Source: Candidatus Nanosynbacter sp. TM7-087 (GTDB lineage Bacteria; Patescibacteriota; Saccharimonadia; Saccharimonadales; Saccharimonadaceae). From it: a DNA stretch of 64,000 nucleotides. Where the stretch lies: assembly GCF_022828365.1 (NCBI RefSeq), contig NZ_JAJQJU010000001.1:248001-312000 (forward strand), in the 5' to 3' direction. The stretch's first letter is position 1. Each line of letters opens with the position of its first letter. Shown here one piece after another: positions 19,012-27,258 of the stretch. Made by a program: the position numbers and the translations under genes. The notes below the pieces were generated by a model. The model did not search any database. It had not been told where the DNA came from and was given only the letters and a program-made list of their open reading frames with translations.

Positions 19012-20442
19012 TTTCCATGTCCAAACGCTGCCGCTTGGCGTATCACGAACGGCAACGCCAGCCTGAAGAAGTTCATCGCGAATTCTGTCGGATTCTTCCC
19101 AATTTTTCTCTGCGCGTGCTTGACGTCGCTGGATAATCAACCTCTTCAAATCGTCAGTAATATCGGGCGTAGACTCAGCCAAATCCAGCCCTAAAATCTC
19201 GTCAATCTCATCAATAAATTGCACTAAACTCTGTCGATGAATTTTATCAAGCGGCGTATGATCCAACTTTGAAAATACTTCATCAATCAACGCCAGTGCG
19301 CCTGGAGTATCCAAATCATCGTTCAATTTCTCGATCAATGCCTGACATCCCGCTAATAACGAAACCGAATCGTCCTGCTCATCCTTATCGTCGTCATCTT
19401 CCAGTGTGTCGTGAGTCTGATGTCTCAGAACCGCGTAATCCCGCCAATGGTTCAATCGCGCCTGTGCTGCTTCCAGGATTTCCCAGGTAAAATTGCCTTC
19501 CGTTTGATAATGTTTGCTGAGAATCGCCAGCTTAAACGCCATCGGACTAAACCCTCGCGAAATAATATCGTCCAGCGTAATAATATTTCCCAGTGATTTA
19601 CTCATCTTCCGGCCGTCGACTTTTATGTGATTATTATGTAGCCAAATCTGAGAAAATTGCTTTCCAGTCAGACTTTCACTCTGAGCAATTTCATTCGTGT
19701 GATGAACTGGAATATGATCAATCCCGCCCGCGTGAATATCAATAGAATCCCCAAGTGTTTCACGGGCAATTGTCGAACATTCCAGGTGCCAGCCAGGAAA
19801 ACCAATTCCCCACGGACTATCCCATTCCATGTCGCGCTTGGCGTCTTTTGGCGAAAACTTCCATACGGCGAAGTCGGTAATATTGCGCTTTCCTTCAACG
19901 CTCACTCTGGCGCCAGCCTCCAGCCCAGCTATGTCCAGCCGCGCTAATTTACCGTAATCCTTCAAAAGCGACGTATCAAAATACATGCCGTCGCCGTCGA
20001 TTTTATATAAAAATCCTTTTTCGTCCAATCCTTTTGCGAAGTCAATCTGCTGTTGAATATAATCCGTCGCCCGCACCAAATAATCTGGTTTTATCAATTT
20101 CAGCACGTCGTAGGCTTCATGATTTGCGACGGAAATATATCTTTCCGCCACATCCCAGGCGGTCTTCCCCTCGCGGCGCGCACCTTTTTCCATTTTATCC
20201 TCGCCGTTATCGTCATCGCTGGTCAAATGACCAACGTCAGTGATGTTTTGCGTTCGAATAACGGGAATATCTTGCCAGCGTAACAATCGTACCAACACGT
20301 CCCAGTAAATATAGCCAACCCAGTTGCCGATGTGCGGCTGCGAATAAACTGTTAGACCACAGGTGTAAAACTTGACCGTTTCTCCGTCAAGCGGCGTCAG
20401 TTCGTCTTTTCGTCTAGTGAGCGTGTTATAGAGCTTTATCAT
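19009..20442 (-). CDS. cysS: Cysteine--tRNA ligase
   Basis: A 477-aa class I aminoacyl-tRNA synthetase. FYTCGLTVYSQPHIGN contains the zinc-ligand Cys and the HIGH-type motif. WHLECSTIA and HHTNEIAQSE supply the other zinc ligands, and KMSKSLGN is the KMSKS loop. The C-terminus (RRQARAEKNWEESDRIRDEL) is the usual DALR/anticodon region. Zinc ligands are kept here, unlike in several other proteins of the window. TACAAT lies 7 nt before the ATG, so the mRNA is probably leaderless. Confidence 0.97.
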   Translation of the reverse strand: MIKLYNTLTRRKDELTPLDGETVKFYTCGLTVYSQPHIGNWVGYIYWDVLVRLLRWQDIPVIRTQNITDVGHLTSDDDNGEDKMEKGARREGKTAWDVAERYISVANHEAYDVLKLIKPDYLVRATDYIQQQIDFAKGLDEKGFLYKIDGDGMYFDTSLLKDYGKLARLDIAGLEAGARVSVEGKRNITDFAVWKFSPKDAKRDMEWDSPWGIGFPGWHLECSTIARETLGDSIDIHAGGIDHIPVHHTNEIAQSESLTGKQFSQIWLHNNHIKVDGRKMSKSLGNIITLDDIISRGFSPMAFKLAILSKHYQTEGNFTWEILEAAQARLNHWRDYAVLRHQTHDTLEDDDDKDEQDDSVSLLAGCQALIEKLNDDLDTPGALALIDEVFSKLDHTPLDKIHRQSLVQFIDEIDEILGLDLAESTPDITDDLKRLIIQRRQARAEKNWEESDRIRDELLQAGVAVRDTPSGSVWTWK

Positions 20443-20449
20443 TAGTTCT

Positions 20450-20478
20450 ATTGTACGTTACTCTGGTCAGTTTTTCAA
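20450..20478 (-). promoter_or_regulatory. Promoter of leaderless cysS
   Basis: TTGAAA (20473-20478), a 17-nt spacer and TACAAT (20450-20455) on the minus strand; the -10 ends 7 nt before the ATG at 20442. Confidence 0.65.
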
Positions 20479-20494
20479 AATTGATATAAAAAAC

Positions 20495-20510
20495 AGCCCC
20501 AGTTGGGACT
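20495..20510 (-). terminator. Terminator of the 216-aa protein gene
   Basis: On the minus strand AGTCCC pairs with GGGGCT around AACT, followed by GTTTTTTAT. Confidence 0.75.
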
Positions 20511-20522
20511 TAATAATTTCAA

Positions 20523-20571
20523 GGAAGAAATGACAGACAGTATTATTACAAACGCCGCCTGCCATTTCTCC
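20523..20571 (-). other. Long 3' UTR hairpin
   Basis: GGAGAAATGGCAG (20571-20559 on the minus strand) pairs over about 13 bp with CTGTCATTTCTTCC (20536-20523), with one bulge and one G-T pair. It lies between the stop codon of the 216-aa gene and its terminator. Confidence 0.6.
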
Positions 20572-20581
20572 TGGGGGAAGG

Positions 20582-21232
20582 TTAGTCCCGAGGACGCTTC
20601 CACTCTAGGAGGGTCTTAACCCTTCCGAGCAGATTGTGCAGCTGGGAGATTTGGTACTCCCCCAACTGAAGAGTGTCAGAATCGTCGATCAAGATATGGA
20701 CATTCTCCTCCACCTGCAGTGCAGGTACAGCGATCTCTACGAGATAGTCTCCGAGATTTGGCACGCTCTTCCTCTGTTCTTCCAAGGTCTGCACCGCCTT
20801 TTTCAAGGCAGAGATGGTTGCGCCGTTTAGGCGCTTTTGTAGCCTGGTGTGACACAATACAAGACAATTGTACTGCGTCATGATATCCCAAGCCAGCCAG
20901 GACTGTGCCTTGGCTGCAGCTCCCGCTGCAACAAATACATCAACGATCTTTTCCTCCGTTGAACGCGAAGTACTCACTACTCTGCGAACAGAGTGGTGCT
21001 TGACATCTAGAGTAGAACTCAAGATGTCATGCAAGACAATCATGACTGAGAGATATCCCTCAGTCATGCTGGCAGTGAAGTCTTTCCTCTTCGAGTCTGG
21101 AATTTTACCAGATTCCCGAAGTACTCGCTCGACTTCATTGATGGAACTCTTCAGGTTCAAAAAGAGCTTAATGTCGCTCTCTTTGAAAGAAAACTCCCAA
21201 GCCAGCGCGACATCATCTTTCTGTCGGGACAT
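20582..21232 (-). CDS. Unrecognised 216-aa helical protein
   Basis: The protein starts MSRQKDDVALAWEFSFKESD and looks mostly alpha-helical, with no signal peptide or membrane segment and a small hydrophobic alanine-rich stretch (FVAAGAAAKAQSWLAWD) near residue 100. I do not recognise the family. AAAGGGATT before the ATG can serve as the ribosome binding site. Base composition is more GC-rich than neighbours (many CTC, GAG, CTG codons), and the gene has a long leader and a long 3' hairpin, which together suggest a transferred gene. Confidence 0.7.
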   Translation of the reverse strand: MSRQKDDVALAWEFSFKESDIKLFLNLKSSINEVERVLRESGKIPDSKRKDFTASMTEGYLSVMIVLHDILSSTLDVKHHSVRRVVSTSRSTEEKIVDVFVAAGAAAKAQSWLAWDIMTQYNCLVLCHTRLQKRLNGATISALKKAVQTLEEQRKSVPNLGDYLVEIAVPALQVEENVHILIDDSDTLQLGEYQISQLHNLLGRVKTLLEWKRPRD

Positions 21233-21539
21233 AATCCCTTTCCTGTCTTCTCACCCCTGGGCGGTTAAGTGACGTTTTGCCACAAGGCGAGATCTCATTC
21301 CTCTTCTCTGCTTTTTTGTAAAAGAAATAAAAACTCACCTTGTATATAACTGTCTGTCAAAGTGCGCTTTCGGACAGGGATTTACTCAACTTGTCAACAA
21401 AAGCTAGTATATGTATATCACACTTATATTAAAACGTCAACTCTAACCTAGTCCTATCAGAGTCTAAGACGTCGTAGCTATGTCGCCAGATAAGACCTCG
21501 TACTTGACAAAATAAGATATTTAATATATAATAAAAAGT
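21233..21539. other. 307-bp divergent intergenic region
   Basis: It separates the 216-aa gene (minus) from the metallopeptidase-like gene (plus). The plus side ends in a consensus promoter (21504-21532). On the minus side two TTGACA boxes occur (near 21352 and 21393), giving an untranslated leader of over 90 nt for the 216-aa gene. I see no ORF or RNA gene in between. Confidence 0.6.
21504..21532 (+). promoter_or_regulatory. Consensus promoter, leaderless start at 21540
   Basis: A perfect TTGACA (21504-21509), a 17-nt spacer and a perfect TATAAT (21527-21532). The GTG start codon begins 7 nt after the -10, exactly where transcription should start. Confidence 0.85.
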
Positions 21540-22394
21540 GTGAGAGAAATAGTGCAGGTGCGTCGTCCGCCAGTATCCAGCTATGATAGTCCTATTACAC
21601 TGGATTCTTTGAAGTATATGAAAGATAGGTTGATAGGTGCTTTAGAGAGGTCTGAGGTAATTGATAAACTGGGGGATCTAGCCTTAGGACTATGTAATAC
21701 GGCTCAAATGTTGGAACCTATGGAATATGTTGAAGGTGAAGAATTGGGAAACAGCCATCCTGATTCAGACTGGCCAGATAAAAATAGAATACCGCTCATT
21801 GGGAGTAATGAATTTGTTGTTTCTGGAAGGCAGATATCTCCTATGCCAATGCAGAAAGATAGAATAGAAAAAACTCTCGCTGGCGACAACTCTACCAGAG
21901 TACGTATTGATGGTATATATCGTTATTTAGAGGATTACCCGCCCACAAAAATAGAAGAAAGAAAAAATGTTGGCGGGTTTTGTTATACTGGTCTTTGCGA
22001 AATGGAAGGCGTCTGGACAGGCTCTTATGTGATGAGTCTTCGCCCTGTTGTTAGTGTGGCTCAGAGTGGACTGACATGCGTTAATACCGCCGTATTGGGT
22101 CACGAAACGTCTCATGCGTATGATAGTGTTGTTAATCCAGTTTTGGAAATAAACCCTGCTGAATCCAATCAAGTAAAACTTCGTTCTGAATTGCAAGCTT
22201 ATGCCGTGGGAAAAGTGATTCAGGATTATCTTACATATGATGATGGAATAATATTTAGTTACTCTAGTATGCAAGATCGAGTAGAAGAGGTACGAAGAAA
22301 AGTTAACGGTCTTCTACGGTCTGAGGGCGCATTTGATGTGAATGATGATTTGATAGAGCAACTAGATAGAGCGGGCCTGAGAAAAATATATTGA
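21540..22394 (+). CDS. Putative zinc metallopeptidase (HExxH protein)
   Basis: A 284-aa cytoplasmic protein without signal peptide. Near residue 195 it has GHETSHAYD, an HExxH motif, and 25 residues later SELQAYAVG with a Glu that could be the third zinc ligand, as in gluzincins. The N-terminal half is unrecognised. No Shine-Dalgarno precedes the GTG; a consensus promoter directly abuts it, so translation is probably leaderless. The function is inferred from the motif alone. Confidence 0.65.
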   Translation: MREIVQVRRPPVSSYDSPITLDSLKYMKDRLIGALERSEVIDKLGDLALGLCNTAQMLEPMEYVEGEELGNSHPDSDWPDKNRIPLIGSNEFVVSGRQISPMPMQKDRIEKTLAGDNSTRVRIDGIYRYLEDYPPTKIEERKNVGGFCYTGLCEMEGVWTGSYVMSLRPVVSVAQSGLTCVNTAVLGHETSHAYDSVVNPVLEINPAESNQVKLRSELQAYAVGKVIQDYLTYDDGIIFSYSSMQDRVEEVRRKVNGLLRSEGAFDVNDDLIEQLDRAGLRKIY

Positions 22395-22406
22395 TAGCGT
22401 AGTGGG

Positions 22407-23387
22407 TCAATATTCTGTTTGTAGAGCCTGATCCGTTGCTGTGACTAATTCCCTTACGATTTCATCATAGCTTTCATATACGCGGAATCCTGCCGCATAC
22501 GGATGACCGCCGCCACCGAAGTATCCAGCCACGGTATCGGCGATTGGTAAATTACCTCGTAAGCGCGCAGTTAATTTGCCGTCAGGGTAAGTTTTAATAA
22601 CACAGCTGAGCGCCACGCCTTCAACCAACCTCAATTCATCACCAATCAACGCTCCGGGATTGTAGGCGTCGCTATATTGCTGAATCTCTTCAAATGGCAC
22701 ATGCACCAACGCCAATTGTCCGTCTAATAAATATTCGATTCGCTCGATCAATTTTCCCTTGTACGCCAAAATTTCTGGCGATTTTTTCATAAATTCACGT
22801 CGTCGCTCTTCAATTTCCGCATTAGACGCGCCCAGTTCTGTAAGTTCTCCCGCCGTATGGAAAGTCTGAGCCGTAGTGTTTTGCGTAGTAAGCCCCAAGC
22901 TATCGCTCATAATAGCTATCAATAAATCTTCGGCCGCCTGAGGATTTATCTTCCAGTCGGAATGTTTGAACAGTTTATATAGTAATTCCCCGGTCGCCAC
23001 GACGGTTTCTGATAACATAATATGATCAAAGCTGAGCGTCGATTCGGCTGTGTGATGATCGATAACCAGAGTTGGGTGCGTTTCTAAGAAATGTCGCGCT
23101 CCAGGAGTTTCTAATACCTTGCTAAGAAGGATATCCGCGCTTGTATCGACAATTATTGCGGCGTCGGCTTGAAACGGAAAGTCGTTCTGCACTCGATCCC
23201 AACCGCGAATGTAATGAAGATATTTCGGTATATCTACTGGACAATATAAAGTGACAGTCTTCCCTAGGTCGCTTAAGACTTCTTCCAGCGCCAAGCTTGA
23301 ACCCAGGCTGTCGCCGTCGGGATTTTCGGCTTGAATAATAACTATATTGTTTGCGGATTGAATGAATTGTTTAGCTGTATCTAGCAT
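22407..23387 (-). CDS. DHH/DHHA1 phosphoesterase, NrnA-like
   Basis: A 326-aa enzyme of the NrnA/RecJ-like family, which degrades short RNA oligonucleotides or pAp, or cyclic dinucleotides. The motifs are NPDGDSLGSS, VDTSAD, VIDHHTAES and the DHHA1 GGGGHPYAAGF. In most homologues a His precedes NPDGD by two residues (HxNPDGD); here that position is Ala (QAENPDGD), so one metal ligand appears to be missing. TATAAT lies 7 nt before the ATG at 23387. Confidence 0.88.
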   Translation of the reverse strand: MLDTAKQFIQSANNIVIIQAENPDGDSLGSSLALEEVLSDLGKTVTLYCPVDIPKYLHYIRGWDRVQNDFPFQADAAIIVDTSADILLSKVLETPGARHFLETHPTLVIDHHTAESTLSFDHIMLSETVVATGELLYKLFKHSDWKINPQAAEDLLIAIMSDSLGLTTQNTTAQTFHTAGELTELGASNAEIEERRREFMKKSPEILAYKGKLIERIEYLLDGQLALVHVPFEEIQQYSDAYNPGALIGDELRLVEGVALSCVIKTYPDGKLTARLRGNLPIADTVAGYFGGGGHPYAAGFRVYESYDEIVRELVTATDQALQTEY

Positions 23388-23521
23388 ATTATTTATTATA
23401 ACAAATGATTTTTACTCTAATATAATATACATTGTTTTTAATTACATAAGTGGTATAATATGTGATGGACTATTAAAAGTACTGCGCAATCAAAAAACAT
23501 AAACATTTTTATAAATTATTA

Positions 23522-23550
23522 TTGACAAAATATAAAGATTGTGCTAGTAT
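23522..23550 (+). promoter_or_regulatory. Promoter of the LPKTG surface protein gene
   Basis: TTGACA (23522-23527), a 17-nt spacer and TAGTAT (23545-23550). Unlike most lead genes here it has a leader of about 38 nt with an AGAGGAG ribosome binding site. Confidence 0.8.
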
Positions 23551-23594
23551 GAGGACATAAAGCCTGAAGATAGGGCTGGAAAAGAGGAGTTTTT

Positions 23595-24761
23595 ATGAAC
23601 AAATTTAAGAAAATCGGCATTGCTATCTCTTTGGGATTCGCTATGCTCGGTGGAATTTGGTTGGCATCACCTTCACAGGCTGCCGGCTGTAACAGTTTTA
23701 ACGTTGTATACTGTGGTACACATTCTATGTCAGAATTGCAAACAGCATATAGCCGTACAGAAATTAAAGAACTATACAAAGAGTGGTACGTTACTGAAAC
23801 TATGGTTCAGGGCGGATCAAATATGCGCGAAGGTGTAGTTGACGCAAACGGCAACATTACAGTTGACGGTCGTGTTGTAGCTACAAATGCTATAACCGTA
23901 CAGTCTAAAGCTGGTACTCGTCAGCCTCAGCCACAACGTAGCTACAAGACCTCAAACGGATATACTTACTACCAATACACAACTGGTCAGAGCTTTGTTG
24001 ACGGACCTAAGAGCTATAATATTTACGCATGGTTTGACAATAACGGTTCATTTATCACTGGTGTGATTAAAGACTGTGGTAACCCAGTTTGGGGTAACCC
24101 AACAACACCTCCAGCAAAGCCTGCTCTAACATGTGACGCTTTGCAAGTAACTGAGATTTCTCGAAACACCTTCAAATTCAGCGTTAAGGCAACCGCTAAG
24201 GGTGGTGCATCTATCACTAGCTACACATACAACTTCGGTGACAGCAACATTAAGACAACTAACTCATCAGAAATTCAATACACTTACGCACAGGAAGGCA
24301 ACTACACAGTTACTATTACTGTAAACGGTAAGGAAACTGGTGAAGTTAAGAGGCAAAACCCTAACTGTCAAAAAACCGTTACGGTTAAGCCAGAGCCAAA
24401 GATTGTTGTTTGTGAACTTAAGACTAATAAGTATCCAGTAGAGATTAAGGAATCAGAGTTCGACAAGAGCAAGCATTCGAAGAATCCAAACGATTGTAAG
24501 GAAGCTCCTGCTAAGATTAAAATCTGCGTAATCGAGAAAAAAGAGATTCGTGAAATCAAGAAGGAAGAGTACAACGAGTCAAAGTACACAACTGACTTAA
24601 GCAAGTGTCAGGAAACTCCTACACCAAACACTCCTTCAACACCGACACCTAGCCCAGAATTGCCAAAGACTGGTGCAAGTGACGCGATTATGTCAGCACT
24701 AGGCCTAGGTGGACTAACTACAGCTACTATCGCTTACATCGCTAGCCGCCGCCAAATGTAA
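23595..24761 (+). CDS. LPXTG-anchored surface protein with PKD domain
   Basis: A 388-aa secreted protein. The signal peptide is about residues 1-30 (cleavage after SQAA). A PKD-like domain spans about residues 185-255 (SYTYNFGDSN, IQYTYAQEGNYTVTITVNG). Two related Lys/Glu-rich repeats follow, each with a VCEL/ICVI strand and a closing Cys. A Thr/Pro linker then leads to LPKTG, a hydrophobic segment and RRQM. It should be attached to the surface by a sortase, none of which is in the window. The strong promoter and codon choice suggest high expression. Confidence 0.88.
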   Translation: MNKFKKIGIAISLGFAMLGGIWLASPSQAAGCNSFNVVYCGTHSMSELQTAYSRTEIKELYKEWYVTETMVQGGSNMREGVVDANGNITVDGRVVATNAITVQSKAGTRQPQPQRSYKTSNGYTYYQYTTGQSFVDGPKSYNIYAWFDNNGSFITGVIKDCGNPVWGNPTTPPAKPALTCDALQVTEISRNTFKFSVKATAKGGASITSYTYNFGDSNIKTTNSSEIQYTYAQEGNYTVTITVNGKETGEVKRQNPNCQKTVTVKPEPKIVVCELKTNKYPVEIKESEFDKSKHSKNPNDCKEAPAKIKICVIEKKEIREIKKEEYNESKYTTDLSKCQETPTPNTPSTPTPSPELPKTGASDAIMSALGLGGLTTATIAYIASRRQM

Positions 24762-24781
24762 TAGGTCAAGCTAGCAACGAA

Positions 24782-24804
24782 ATACCCGCCGAGATGGCGG
24801 GTAT
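24782..24804 (+). terminator. Terminator of the LPKTG surface protein gene
   Basis: A 9-bp perfect stem (ATACCCGCC/GGCGGGTAT) with a GAGAT loop, followed by TTTTTA. Confidence 0.92.
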
Positions 24805-24831
24805 TTTTTATTGGCGATGAAGCCGTTGAGT

Positions 24832-25449
24832 CTATAATTGTTTTCGACCTTCTAGTGCGTGAGTCAGTGTAATTTGGTCTGCGTACTCAAGGTCAACACC
24901 GACTGGAATACCTCTAGCTAAGCGTGTGATGGTTGTACTCAGTCCAGCTTCTTGGATGTATCTTTGCAAAAACAGTGCTGTTGATTCGCCTTCAACTGAA
25001 GCATTCGTGGCGATAATAATCTCTTGAACGTCGTCTGTTTTTATACGCTCAATTAGCTCTGGGATATGCAATTGCTCCGGCCCGATATTGTCAATTGGTG
25101 AGATAACGCCGCCCAGCACGTGGTATGTACCCAGGAACTGCCCTGTTCTTTCTATAGCAACGATATCTAGCGGCTCCTCTACTACACAAACGATTTTTTT
25201 ATTCCTGTTCGAATCTGTGTATAAAGGCGACACATCGTCATCTGAGTCGATTAACGCAAATGTCTTCGGGCAGGTTTTTACGCGGTCGTGCAATCGGTCT
25301 AATGAATGCGCTAATTGCTTTGCGGATTTGGGGTTGCGGCGTAAAACCGCGTAGGCATATCTTTCAGCCGTACGCGGTCCAACTCCGGGTAAATTACCAA
25401 AATCATCAATTAAAGCAGTCAGAGCTTTTGGTAAAATGTCGATTGACAT
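24832..25449 (-). CDS. recR: Recombination protein RecR, zinc finger degenerate
   Basis: A 205-aa repair protein that acts with RecO and RecF at gaps. The helix-hairpin-helix GNLPGVGPRTAERYA and the Toprim part (CVVEEPLDIVAIERTG, GTYHVLGG) are clear. The C4 zinc finger normally between them (CxxC, then CxxC) is not: only one Cys of the four remains (KTCPKTF), and the second pair reads SPLYTD. The gene lies 4 nt downstream of ybaB, the usual ybaB-recR pair. Confidence 0.93.
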   Translation of the reverse strand: MSIDILPKALTALIDDFGNLPGVGPRTAERYAYAVLRRNPKSAKQLAHSLDRLHDRVKTCPKTFALIDSDDDVSPLYTDSNRNKKIVCVVEEPLDIVAIERTGQFLGTYHVLGGVISPIDNIGPEQLHIPELIERIKTDDVQEIIIATNASVEGESTALFLQRYIQEAGLSTTITRLARGIPVGVDLEYADQITLTHALEGRKQL

Positions 25450-25453
25450 GACT

Positions 25454-25744
25454 TTAGAATGGCAAGTTGCCCAAGCCGCCCATCAATGGCTTCATAGTTT
25501 CAGCAGCGACCTCCTGAGCCTTTGTCATACCGTCGCGAACTGCGATTTCAATCCAGTGTTCCAACTCTTCGATATTCTCTAGGTCAACCATTTCTGGGTC
25601 AATCTTTACAGACTTAATCTTTAATTCGCCAGTGATTTGTACGATCACAGCGCCATCGCCAGCCTCAACTTCGATGATTTCTTTACCTAATTGTTTCTGT
25701 GCTTTGCGTAATTGTTGCAGCATTTTCACCTGATCAAACGCCAT
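25454..25744 (-). CDS. ybaB: YbaB/EbfC family DNA-binding protein
   Basis: A 96-aa nucleoid-associated protein. It has the typical N-terminal helix (MLQQLRKAQKQLGKEIIEVEAGDG), a beta hairpin with AVIVQITGELKIKSVKID and the Gly-rich C-terminus (MGGLGNLPF). AAGGAGG lies before the ATG. It is paired with recR, as in many bacteria. Confidence 0.93.
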   Translation of the reverse strand: MAFDQVKMLQQLRKAQKQLGKEIIEVEAGDGAVIVQITGELKIKSVKIDPEMVDLENIEELEHWIEIAVRDGMTKAQEVAAETMKPLMGGLGNLPF

Positions 25745-25776
25745 ATTCCTCCTTATTTAACACTTATAATTATACC

Positions 25777-27237
25777 CTATTTGCGGTCGGATGTGTAGAT
25801 ATAGAAGCGGTCACCGTCTTTATGATCGTTCACCAAAATGGACGACACGTGGCCTTGATAGCTCTTAGGAACTTGTGATTTTGCGGTATGGCTCACATAT
25901 AAAGTCTGCCCGACGTTTGCTGGCGCTGTGTGAATAATTGATATTTGGTGATAGCTGTGCTTTTTAAGTGCTTCGTAAATTGGTGACTCTTCTCTGCTGA
26001 CTAATAGCGAGAATGAATCTGTCGGCGCGGTATTTTTACGGAGTAGAGATAAATCTTTATTAAAGCGTGAAACTGCTTCTGGGAAATAACGATAACCGTC
26101 AATATAGCGGAAGCTGCCACCCACCACCATAACGATGATTAGCATTGATATAAGAACCAGCCCTGTGCCGCGAGCGTATGGATTACGCGGGAAAAGCCCG
26201 TACCACATGTTCATTAGGGATTCCAATCCGACCGCCAAGAGAATGAATAGCGGGATGATGATTATCGGGGTGAGGCTCGGCTGGAAGATGAGTAGCGCCA
26301 ATGCTAAGATTAGCCACGACCAAATCATAAACGAGCGGGCGCTGGAGATTTTTTGGAAGCTGCGGAATAGTCCTAGTCCGATTAACACCATTGCGTTGAT
26401 ATCCATAATTGGCGTGATTTGGTTCCCTACGACTGATGGGAAAATGCGGATGTATGTGTAATATAAAGTCCTGAGGTTTGCAACGATATCAAAACTTAGG
26501 CCGTTGATACCGATGAGGTTGTAAAATAGCACGTGGGATTTATAGCAAAGGAAACTAATTCCGCAACCCATTACGAATAAAATTGAAAATGGAACAATCC
26601 AAGATTTTCGGTGTTTTCGGGAGATGAGGAAATAGCGTGGATGCGGATGTAGAAAGGCGATGATCAGAAGCCCCAGATTGATATACCAAAAATACGGAGT
26701 GAAGAGGCTGAGTGCCGTGGTGATGGCTAAGCTGATTCGCCAAATGGAGGCGTTTTGGGCTTTCTGGAGAATCAATGTGGCAAAAAGTAAAGTTAGCGCG
26801 GTGTAAAAGATGTATAAAATGCCAACAGTTGCGCTTTGACCGATGAATAAAAATTGACCAGTCGTCGCCATGATTAATAACGATAGAATCGTTGTGGACG
26901 GCTTAAACCAGCGTTTTAGGAGGAAGAAGATAGCGACGGAACTGGCGATTGAAAGGATTACGGCGGGCGCTTTAATTGTTAATAAGCTGACGCCAAACAG
27001 TTTGAAGAATAGCAATTGAAGAAGGTGAAATGGTAAATTTGTGACAGCTATCCCTTCGATGCTGAAGTTCAAGTGATTTGTCGTATTGACCATGTTGATT
27101 TCTGCTTGCGACAAACCTCCCGGCACGTGTAATGCAGAAATTATAATAGCTCCTATATACAACAGCGCCAGCAACGTATAGCCGAAAACGTAGCGCCATC
27201 GGTAAAGGAATATATCGGTAACTTTTTGCTTTTTCAT
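25777..27237 (-). CDS. Membrane glycosyltransferase, GT39/ArnT-like
   Basis: A 486-aa polytopic protein with about ten to twelve membrane segments. The first loop (GGLSQAEINMVNT) is where the catalytic acidic residue of these lipid-linked sugar transferases lies, and PFHLLQLLFFKLFGVSLLTIKAPAVI resembles the conserved second block. It ends in a soluble domain of about 100 residues. The likely role is glycosylation of a surface polymer or protein with a polyprenyl-phosphate sugar. TATAAT lies 7 nt before the ATG. Confidence 0.72.
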   Translation of the reverse strand: MKKQKVTDIFLYRWRYVFGYTLLALLYIGAIIISALHVPGGLSQAEINMVNTTNHLNFSIEGIAVTNLPFHLLQLLFFKLFGVSLLTIKAPAVILSIASSVAIFFLLKRWFKPSTTILSLLIMATTGQFLFIGQSATVGILYIFYTALTLLFATLILQKAQNASIWRISLAITTALSLFTPYFWYINLGLLIIAFLHPHPRYFLISRKHRKSWIVPFSILFVMGCGISFLCYKSHVLFYNLIGINGLSFDIVANLRTLYYTYIRIFPSVVGNQITPIMDINAMVLIGLGLFRSFQKISSARSFMIWSWLILALALLIFQPSLTPIIIIPLFILLAVGLESLMNMWYGLFPRNPYARGTGLVLISMLIIVMVVGGSFRYIDGYRYFPEAVSRFNKDLSLLRKNTAPTDSFSLLVSREESPIYEALKKHSYHQISIIHTAPANVGQTLYVSHTAKSQVPKSYQGHVSSILVNDHKDGDRFYIYTSDRK

Positions 27238-27258
27238 TGGTATGATTATAACACAATT

